From contig NZ_PVSN01000036.1 of the NCBI RefSeq assembly GCF_004766315.1, positions 1 to 48,971 on the forward strand: 48,971 bases of DNA, given 5' to 3'. The stretch is from Weissella confusa (GTDB lineage Bacteria > Bacillota > Bacilli > Lactobacillales > Lactobacillaceae). This document shows positions 43,553 to 48,971 of the stretch, in pieces (the stretch's first letter is position 1; each line of letters opens with the position of its first letter). The notes below the pieces were generated by a model, which did no database searches, was not told where the DNA came from, and saw only the letters and a list, made by a program, of their open reading frames with translations. Made by a program: the position numbers and the translations under genes.

Positions 43553-44407
43553 ATGAAGTTTATTAAAGGATTAGCCAGTGTTGTATTGGCAACGCTAGTT
43601 TTAGCCAATGCAACCATTGCTAACGCAGCCACATGGGCATACAGCAATCTAAACGCGTCAGACACGGTTGTCGCGTATTCAGCCGATTATCCCGCGCAAA
43701 CTGCAGCAGCAGCAGCGTATTGGAACAGCCTTGCGGGAACAACAGTTATTGCCGTAACGAATAATCAAGCTGACGCAACCGTCACGATTGAAAAGAAGGA
43801 CACCCCCGCTGGCTACGCTGATCCAAACGTGGCGCTAACGTACGCGCCAAATGGGATTACTGATATTTATCCATCACGCGTGGCGACGCAAGGGGTTGAT
43901 TTGCAAACAGTCATTACCCACGAACTAGGCCACTCGTTGGGCTTGGATCACGATGCCGGATCAACGTTGATGGCTCCGGCTGGTGGTCAATTAGGTGGTC
44001 AAGCACATGATTATCAAGCTTTGAAGGCTGACTTGGCGAGCCATGGCCGTCAATTGGATAATCCCGCCTACGAGGCAACTAAGACAGCATCGGTGTCATC
44101 TAGCCAAACAAGCCCTACTTCGTCTGAGACATCAGTTAGTGAAAAGAGTTCGTCAACTGAAACGACGTCCGCTTCTGAACAAAAGCAACCTGAGACAACG
44201 GCCACAGAAGTCGCTGAAACGGCTGCCAGTCAAATCGCAGGATCAGCAACTGTCACGCGTGATGCGACTTTTGTCAAGCCATCCGCAGCTACCGTCAGTG
44301 TCGAATCATTGCCCAAACCAACGAAAACAAGTAATCAAGGCGGTCGTTTGAAGCAAGAAGTGAAGGTGGTTCTTCACAAAGTTTCAAGCGCCTTAGCAAC
44401 CAATTAG
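43553..44407 (+). CDS. Secreted matrixin-like zinc metalloprotease
   Basis: A 284-residue exported protein with a signal peptide ending NANA or ANA before ATWAYSNLN (about residue 25). The catalytic domain of about 140 residues has the metzincin motif HELGHSLGLDH (zinc ligands H123, H127, H133, catalytic E124) and a Met-turn at M140 in STLMAP. A low-complexity Ser/Thr/Glu tail follows (about 175-235). The end carries no clear sorting signal, only an amphipathic basic helix. It is small for an M10 peptidase and lacks a propeptide with cysteine switch. The substrate is unknown. A cre-like site suggests carbon control. A damaged tandem copy follows. Confidence 0.85.
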   Translation: MKFIKGLASVVLATLVLANATIANAATWAYSNLNASDTVVAYSADYPAQTAAAAAYWNSLAGTTVIAVTNNQADATVTIEKKDTPAGYADPNVALTYAPNGITDIYPSRVATQGVDLQTVITHELGHSLGLDHDAGSTLMAPAGGQLGGQAHDYQALKADLASHGRQLDNPAYEATKTASVSSSQTSPTSSETSVSEKSSSTETTSASEQKQPETTATEVAETAASQIAGSATVTRDATFVKPSAATVSVESLPKPTKTSNQGGRLKQEVKVVLHKVSSALATN

Positions 44408-44424
44408 TGACATTTTCTTATAAG

Positions 44425-44457
44425 ACTCCCTGATAACAAAATCGGGGAGTTTTTTTC
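44425..44457 (+). terminator. Terminator after the metalloprotease
   Basis: ACTCCCTGAT (44425-44434) pairs with ATCGGGGAGT (44441-44450) with one G-U pair, T-run. Confidence 0.85.
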
Positions 44458-44478
44458 ATTGACTTTTCAGTTTGTTAA

Positions 44479-44492
44479 CAAAAACGCTTACA
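44479..44492. promoter_or_regulatory. cre-like site upstream of the second metalloprotease
   Basis: CAAAAACGCTTACA is close to the CcpA site consensus and sits about 80 bases before the start, in sequence related to that in front of the first copy. Confidence 0.5.
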
Positions 44493-44569
44493 TAAAACTA
44501 TTGGCTTTAACTTACAAAACGTAAGGCGTAATTTAGATTGTAAGTTATAAAACAGTAGGGATATGAATC

Positions 44570-45411
44570 ATGAATTTTTCAAAGGGACTGCTTGGTGTGG
44601 CAGTTGCTGCTACACTGCTAGCAGACACACCATCAGCTCATGCGGTTACATGGGCAACCAGTAATTTAAACAGTAGCAACATGGTTGTGGCTTATTCGCC
44701 AGACTACCCAAATCAGGTAGCCAACGCAGCGGCGTACTGGAATAATCTAGCTGGGACTACCGTGGTCGGTGTCACAAGTGACCCCAGTGCCGCTTCAGTT
44801 ACAATCAAGGACGTCCCTGTGCCAGACGGTGACAACACGCCTAATTTGGCGTTGACCTTTGCACCAACTGGTGAAACGGACATTTATCAGCAACGTATCA
44901 CTGAGCAGGGATCTGATTTGCAGACGGTGATTACGCACGAGTTAGGCCACTCATTGGGGTTGGATCATGATCCAGCCTCAACATTGATGGCGCCGTCAAT
45001 GTTGAGGCATTAAAGGCTGATTTAGCTAGTCATGGCCGTGAAATTGATAATCCGGCATTCGATGCGCCACAAACAAGCCAAGCCGCCAGTTCAACGGCAG
45101 CTGCAAGTAATGCTGCAAGCGCATCATCAGTCAGCCAACCCGAATCAAGTGTCGCGTCATCAGCAGCTGAGTCATCACAAACAACGACAAGTCGAACAGC
45201 TCGTGCCACTCGTGACGATGCAAGTACGCAATCGCAACAACTTGCAACAATCGAGACGACGCCAGATCAACCAAAGACATTTGATGCCAAGATGTCAACG
45301 GTGGCGCATAACACAACCAAGCACATTGTCGAGGGTGCCATGATTGTTGTTGGTGCCGTGGCCGGTCTCTTTACAGCAATGGCCCGTTATTCACGCGCAC
45401 ATATCGATTAA
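44570..45411 (+). pseudogene. Tandem copy of the matrixin-like metalloprotease, frameshifted
   Basis: From the ATG at 44570 the copy has a signal peptide, a catalytic domain with HELGHSLGLDH (H123, H127, H133) and STLMAP, then a premature TAA at 45011-45013. Compared with the first copy, 28 bases are missing near 44991-44997, which shifts the frame. The other frame continues VEALKADLASHGREIDNPAF, a Ser/Ala/Gln-rich tail and a C-terminal membrane helix (about residues GAMIVVGAVAGLFTAMA) up to 45411. The intact ancestor was thus membrane-anchored, unlike the first copy. The truncated product would still contain the whole catalytic site and could be secreted in soluble form. Confidence 0.82.
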
Positions 45412-45421
45412 GCTAGATATC

Positions 45422-45456
45422 AGACTTTCCATTTGTACAAGTGGGAAGTCTTTTTC
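45422..45456 (+). terminator. Terminator after the second metalloprotease
   Basis: AGACTTTCCA (45422-45431) pairs with TGGGAAGTCT (45442-45451) with one wobble, T-run. Confidence 0.8.
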
Positions 45457-45484
45457 TTTTGCTGATATATTAGTCAATCCACAT

Positions 45485-45512
45485 TTGTATACTTGTGTAG
45501 TGTAAGTATAGT
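45485..45512 (+). promoter_or_regulatory. Promoter with embedded operator-like dyad (HrtBA-like operon)
   Basis: TTGTAT (45485-45490), 16 bases, TATAGT (45507-45512). Between and overlapping them lies TATACTT (45487-45493), nine bases, AAGTATA (45503-45509), perfect arms. A repressor bound here would block RNA polymerase. Confidence 0.65.
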
Positions 45513-45539
45513 AAGCGACAACAAGTACAGGAGGGACGC

Positions 45540-46592
45540 ATGTTTTTAGCGATTAGAGAGATTAAAAAAGAAAAACTACGGTACGGGTTGATTCTGACGG
45601 TCGTCGTCTTGATCAGTTATCTGATTTTTATTTTAAGTGCCCTGGCACTTGGACTAGCAACAGCCAACACCGCTGCCGTGGACAGTTGGCAGTCTAAGTC
45701 ATTTGTGATGACCAAGGATGCTAACGGTAATGCAGGACAGTCATTGCTCACGGCGAAACAGGTGAGTCAATTAAGCAACCGTAACACCGCGACGCTGGGC
45801 ATTACACCGGTGAATATGAAAATTGACGGCAAGCGGGAATCCGCCCAATTCGTGGGGATGAACAATGATGAGTACATTGCTAAAGAGTTGCAACTAACTA
45901 AGGGGCATTTACCAAAGGCAGCCAATGAAGTGGTAGTCGCTGACTCAGTTAATAAGGATAATTTTGGTATCGGGGACAAGGTTTCAATCGGCCTATCTGA
46001 CACGAAATATAAAATTGTGGGTTATGTCAAAAATGCCACGTATAACACTGCACCTGTTATTTATGGTGAGTTAGCGGAGTGGCGTGCCATTAAGGGTGTT
46101 TCAGATCAATTCCCAGGTAGCGTGGTTGCCTCAAAAACGTCTCAATCGGTCGACGATAACACCCTGAAGACGTATTCATATCAGGCCTTTATCAATAAAC
46201 TGCCAGGTTATACGCCACAAAAAGCGACGTTTGGCCTAATGATCGGTTTCCTGATTGTCATTTCCTTGATTGTGATTACCATCTTCCTCTATATTCTAAC
46301 GGTTCAAAAATTGCCTAACTTGGCCGTTCTACGTGCCCAAGGAATTCCAAATCGTTTCTTGGCTCAAAATACATTGTTTGAAACGTTCTTTATTATGGCG
46401 ACTGGCATCATCGTCGGTGCTGTATTGTCAGCATTAACAGAATTTGGCATTCCGGATAGTGTCCCAATGGCATTTGATTGGGGATTAATGGGACTTATTG
46501 CAGCCGGATTGATGGTAACCGGCCTACTAGGTGCGATTATTCCAATTCGTGTGATTAGCAAGATTGATCCCGTATCAGTGATTGGAGGTTAG
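45540..46592 (+). CDS. hrtB: ABC exporter permease, FtsX type (HrtB-like)
   Basis: A 350-residue permease with one N-terminal membrane segment, an extracytoplasmic domain of about 200 residues and three C-terminal segments, the MacB/FtsX layout. The start LAIREIKKEKLRYGLI and the end SKIDPVSVIGG closely resemble HrtB, the permease of the haem exporter HrtBA of Gram-positive bacteria. AGGAGGG precedes the ATG. It overlaps the ribosome site of the ATPase gene. Haem export is inferred from similarity; another small hydrophobic substrate is possible. Control probably acts at the dyad in its promoter. Confidence 0.75.
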   Translation: MFLAIREIKKEKLRYGLILTVVVLISYLIFILSALALGLATANTAAVDSWQSKSFVMTKDANGNAGQSLLTAKQVSQLSNRNTATLGITPVNMKIDGKRESAQFVGMNNDEYIAKELQLTKGHLPKAANEVVVADSVNKDNFGIGDKVSIGLSDTKYKIVGYVKNATYNTAPVIYGELAEWRAIKGVSDQFPGSVVASKTSQSVDDNTLKTYSYQAFINKLPGYTPQKATFGLMIGFLIVISLIVITIFLYILTVQKLPNLAVLRAQGIPNRFLAQNTLFETFFIMATGIIVGAVLSALTEFGIPDSVPMAFDWGLMGLIAAGLMVTGLLGAIIPIRVISKIDPVSVIGG

Positions 46593-46596
46593 GACA

Positions 46597-47277
46597 ATGC
46601 GTGAAGAAAAACTATCTCTTGAACATGTCACCAAACAATTTGGTCAGAAAACCAATTTAGTCACAGCATTAGAAGACGTCAGTTTATCATTTAAAGCCGG
46701 CCAGGTGTCACTCATTATTGGACCTTCAGGGTCTGGTAAAAGTACCTTGCTGACGATTTTAGGTGGCTTACAGACGCCGACAGAAGGTTCAGTTCGATTG
46801 AATGGGCGCGATATTAGTGATTTAAGTACCAAAGAAGCCGAAAGAACACGGTTGGAACAAATTGGCTTTGTCTTACAGGCATATAATCTCGTACCATATT
46901 TAACAGTCGCGGACCAATTTAAGCTGGTTAAGCAAGTAAAACCCGACAACAACCTTAGCGCAGCTGATTTTGACAAAATCATCGATACGCTGGGCATCAA
47001 AAAACTCTTAAACAAATACCCCGGTGAACTATCCGGTGGCCAACAGCAACGAGTAGCCATTGCTCGTGCGTTGTATACAAACCCGGCAATCGTTTTAGCC
47101 GACGAGCCAACTGCCGCATTAGATACGGCTCGTGTCAAAGAAGTTGGGCAACTTTTCGCTAATATTGCGCATGATGAGCAAAAAGCAGTCGTCATCGTCA
47201 CGCACGATGATCGACTACGTGAATTTGCCGATAATGTCTACAAAATTGTCGACGGAAAACTATCTAATACGGACTGA
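46597..47277 (+). CDS. hrtA: ABC exporter ATPase (HrtA/LolD/MacB type)
   Basis: A 226-residue ATPase with Walker A GPSGSGKST (about residues 41-49), Q-loop FVLQAYNLVPYLTV, signature LSGGQQQRVAIARAL, Walker B IVLADEPTAALD and the H-loop VIVTHDDR. The ATG at 46597 is five bases after the permease stop with AGGTTAGGA in front; the upstream TTG at 46582 inside the permease is unlikely. It forms one operon and one exporter with the permease. Confidence 0.88.
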   Translation: MREEKLSLEHVTKQFGQKTNLVTALEDVSLSFKAGQVSLIIGPSGSGKSTLLTILGGLQTPTEGSVRLNGRDISDLSTKEAERTRLEQIGFVLQAYNLVPYLTVADQFKLVKQVKPDNNLSAADFDKIIDTLGIKKLLNKYPGELSGGQQQRVAIARALYTNPAIVLADEPTAALDTARVKEVGQLFANIAHDEQKAVVIVTHDDRLREFADNVYKIVDGKLSNTD

Positions 47278-47349
47278 TTAGCACACTTTCTAACACCTTT
47301 TGGGTATACTGGAATAGTTAAACAGAATTAAAGTAAGGGAGGACCTCGT

Positions 47350-47676
47350 ATGTTGAGGAATCCTTGGTTAAAAATTGTGCTAGCCATTGGGTTTGAAGAT
47401 GGCTGGGTCGTCGGTCTAAAACACGCTAATCAATGGTGGGAATGGGGACTAACCCTCATTGCCTTAGGGTTATCATTCCTTTTATTCATGACAGCCGTCG
47501 ACAAATTGCCAGTTGGTACCGTATATGCCGTATTCGTTGGGCTTGGTTCCGCTGCAACTGTTTTGACGGGATGGTTGGTATTTGGTGACAAGTTAGACTT
47601 ACCGGAACTACTGTTCTTAGCTATCTTATTAGGTGGTGTGATTGGTCTTAAGTTGATAACGGAGGAACGCACATAA
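47350..47676 (+). CDS. Small multidrug resistance (SMR) exporter subunit 1
   Basis: A 108-residue protein with four membrane segments. The conserved membrane glutamate is in AIGFEDGWVVGLKHA (E at about 15), with AVFVGLGSAATVLTGWLVFGDK in segment 3-4. AAGGGAGG precedes the ATG. It overlaps its partner by one base (TAATG), the layout of paired, two-gene SMR exporters, in which both products form one antiparallel dimer. The substrate may be guanidinium-type or quaternary cations. No guanidine riboswitch fits in the 72-base leader. Confidence 0.88.
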   Translation: MLRNPWLKIVLAIGFEDGWVVGLKHANQWWEWGLTLIALGLSFLLFMTAVDKLPVGTVYAVFVGLGSAATVLTGWLVFGDKLDLPELLFLAILLGGVIGLKLITEERT

Positions 47677-47999
47677 TGGCATGGGTATTTCTTGTTCTCG
47701 CCGGCTTAATGGAAGTTTCTGGCGTTATCATGATTAATGAATGGCAACGACGCAAAGCTTGGTGGGCTGCCGCTGGTATGGCCATTGGTGGTGCATTAAG
47801 TATTGGTCTGCTTGGTCTCGCTTTACGCCAGATTCCGATGGGAACTGGTTACGCAATCTGGACAGGTATCGGGTCTGCCGGTGGTACAATCGTCGGCATG
47901 TATTTATATAAAGAATCAAAAGATTGGAAGCGCATCTTATTTATCACGATGATTATCGTCGGTGCGGTTGGTCTAAAGCTGACCACAGGTAAAGGATAG
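47676..47999 (+). CDS. Small multidrug resistance (SMR) exporter subunit 2
   Basis: A 107-residue partner of the previous gene: AWVFLVLAGLMEVSGVIMINEW with the conserved glutamate (about residue 13), four membrane segments, and YAIWTGIGSAGGTIVGMYLYKE. It is translated from an ATG that overlaps the stop of subunit 1. A terminator follows at once. Confidence 0.88.
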   Translation: MAWVFLVLAGLMEVSGVIMINEWQRRKAWWAAAGMAIGGALSIGLLGLALRQIPMGTGYAIWTGIGSAGGTIVGMYLYKESKDWKRILFITMIIVGAVGLKLTTGKG

Positions 48000-48007
48000 C
48001 GACAGGA

Positions 48008-48029
48008 AGAGGGGCAACCCTCTTTTTTT
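48008..48029 (+). terminator. Terminator after the SMR pair
   Basis: AGAGGG (48008-48013) pairs with CCCTCT (48018-48023) around a GCAA tetraloop, T-run. Confidence 0.85.
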
Positions 48030-48138
48030 GTAGTTGCTCATTTACGTCATAACCGTTACGATTAGAGAATAGAAAAGATTTTGCTGAGTATCGATTTACT
48101 GGGGAGTAACGACTTTAGCAATTAATAGGGAATAATGT

Positions 48139-48711
48139 ATGCGAACACGAGATGAGAATAAGATTCAAGCTTTAGAAAACGCAACGTTTGATTTAGTGGA
48201 AGAATCAGGAATTGCAAATTTAAGCATTAATAAACTAGCGAAACGCGCCGGTGTATCGGTTGCGACGACCTATATTTATTATGAAAACAAGGCCGATTTA
48301 TTGGGCCAACTATTTGGCAAGGTCCAAGACAATTTAATCACACAATTACCAATGCCAGATCAGACGCTGACACCACAGGATCAGTTTGCAACTTTGATGC
48401 GTGATTATGCAGCTAATTTCGAGAAACACCCGAAGCAAGTTGCTTTCATGGCAACAATGGTTGCTAATCCAGAATTTTTGCCAGATGAGATGCAGGGTGA
48501 AGGTTCATTGCTCAGTCCAGCCATGTTGACTGTTATTAAGCAAGCGTACCAACAACAACTGTTAACGACAGCCAATGTTGATATCATCGTGGCACAAGCT
48601 TTACAGCCGATGCAATGGCTCATGCAGTCACGCCTACGCAATAATCTTAGCGTTAGTGAAGATGAACTTAATATACTTATTCAACTCGCAACCCGTGCGT
48701 TGTTTAAGTAA
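48139..48711 (+). CDS. TetR-family transcriptional regulator
   Basis: A 190-residue regulator. The N-terminal helix-turn-helix (about residues 10-57) contains ATFDLVEESGIANLSINKLAKRAGVSVATTYIYYENKADLLGQLF-type spacing, with the Y-x-Y-F-like YIYYENK segment. The C-terminal ligand domain of about 130 residues is helical. It is transcribed alone after the SMR pair with its own leader and AGGGA site. Its position suggests control of the SMR pair and possibly of the HrtBA-like operon, whose promoter has a dyad, but this is not shown. Confidence 0.9.
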   Translation: MRTRDENKIQALENATFDLVEESGIANLSINKLAKRAGVSVATTYIYYENKADLLGQLFGKVQDNLITQLPMPDQTLTPQDQFATLMRDYAANFEKHPKQVAFMATMVANPEFLPDEMQGEGSLLSPAMLTVIKQAYQQQLLTTANVDIIVAQALQPMQWLMQSRLRNNLSVSEDELNILIQLATRALFK

Positions 48712-48738
48712 ATGAGACACCTCAGATAGATTATGCGG

Positions 48739-48971
48739 TGTACCCAAAAAGTTAAAGTAAAATATTTTAGCTGATTAAGCGGCCATTTGTCGGTATTCTA
48801 CCGGTGAGTGGCCGTTTAATTTTGCTTGAATTCGTGTGTTGTTGTAATACAGTATCCAATTGTTAATTGCATCAATCAACTCTTTTGCTGATGAATAATT
48901 GTTCAATGGGCCGATTTCGACTTTCAACTTATTAAAGAAACTTTCCATAACCGCATTGTCTAGAGCGGTCG
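48739..48971 (-). mobile_element. IS3-family insertion sequence, one end only
   Basis: The reverse-strand transposase end is followed by TGTACCCAAAAAGTT-type terminal sequence (48739-48753), which fits the 5'-TG ends of IS3-family elements such as the IS150 group. The rest of the element is outside the window. Confidence 0.65.
48775..48971 (-). CDS. IS3-family transposase OrfB, C-terminal part (cut by window edge)
   Basis: On the reverse strand the frame reads LDNAVMESFFNKLKVE, containing the catalytic glutamate of the DDE triad, then NNWILYYNNTRIQAKLNG and SPVEYRQMAA before the stop at 48777-48775. This is the standard end of the rve domain in IS150-group transposases. About 65 codons are visible. 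Confidence 0.9.
   Translation of the reverse strand, partial: TALDNAVMESFFNKLKVEIGPLNNYSSAKELIDAINNWILYYNNTRIQAKLNGHSPVEYRQMAA

Noticed and set aside
47278-47349. Guanidine (ykkC) riboswitch before the SMR pair
   Set aside because: The leader is only 72 bases and lacks the conserved paired elements.
1-48971. CRISPR array, prophage or replication origin
   Set aside because: No regularly spaced repeats, no phage structural or integrase genes and no DnaA-box cluster were seen.

Overview
The window reads as a chromosomal segment of a low-GC Gram-positive lactic acid bacterium. Gene content (dnaG-rpoD, polA-mutM-coaE-dnaB-dnaI, ytpR-murC, a ClpL-type chaperone, DUF916/DUF3324 proteins, an XrtG-type locus), strong AAGGAGG ribosome sites and a marked preference for TTG leucine codons suggest Lactobacillales, most likely Weissella or a close relative. 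This is inference from recognition; no database search was run.

Layout. (1) 1-1870 is mobile DNA: the 5' end of an IS30-family transposase and a complete IS110-family element, whose leader folds like a bridge RNA. (2) 1868-4291 is what remains of a Gram-positive exosortase G (XrtG) associated sugar locus: a family 2 glycosyltransferase cut by the IS110, an XrtG-associated polytopic membrane protein and a 6-pyruvoyl-tetrahydropterin-synthase-related protein. An unknown anchored protein and a frameshifted 12-TM-type membrane protein follow. (3) 6394-9449 is dnaG-rpoD. (4) 9521-14024 holds two WxL-interacting-type surface proteins (the second degenerate), a YdcZ-type transporter and a broken MFS transporter. 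(5) 14178-16270 is a PhoP/PhoR-like two-component system. (6) 16322-20611 is udk, pepA, ytpR, an unknown acidic protein and murC. (7) 20731-28210 is a Bax-inhibitor-1-like protein and the replication and repair run polA-mutM-coaE-dnaB-dnaI. (8) 28210-33460 is a YibE/YibF pair, a second two-component system and a nucleoid-associated protein. (9) 33517-39719 is a patchwork: a broken Spx-like gene, a YjeM-type permease, a broken tautomerase, tRNA-Gly, yidC, a broken short-chain dehydrogenase and a YitT protein. (10) 39829-43372 is clpL behind a CIRCE operator, then cfa. (11) 43553-45411 is a secreted matrixin-like metalloprotease and its broken tandem copy, each behind a cre-like site. (12) 45540-48711 is an HrtBA-like ABC exporter with an operator-like dyad in its promoter, a paired SMR exporter and a TetR regulator. 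(13) The right edge enters an IS3-family element.

Essential genes are intact, while at least seven accessory genes carry stops, frameshifts, deletions or insertions, so the accessory layer is decaying (or, for the single-base lesions, the assembly has uncorrected errors). The most interesting material is the XrtG-associated remnant, the IS110 bridge-RNA candidate whose loop is complementary to the element end, and the duplicated cre-linked metalloproteases.
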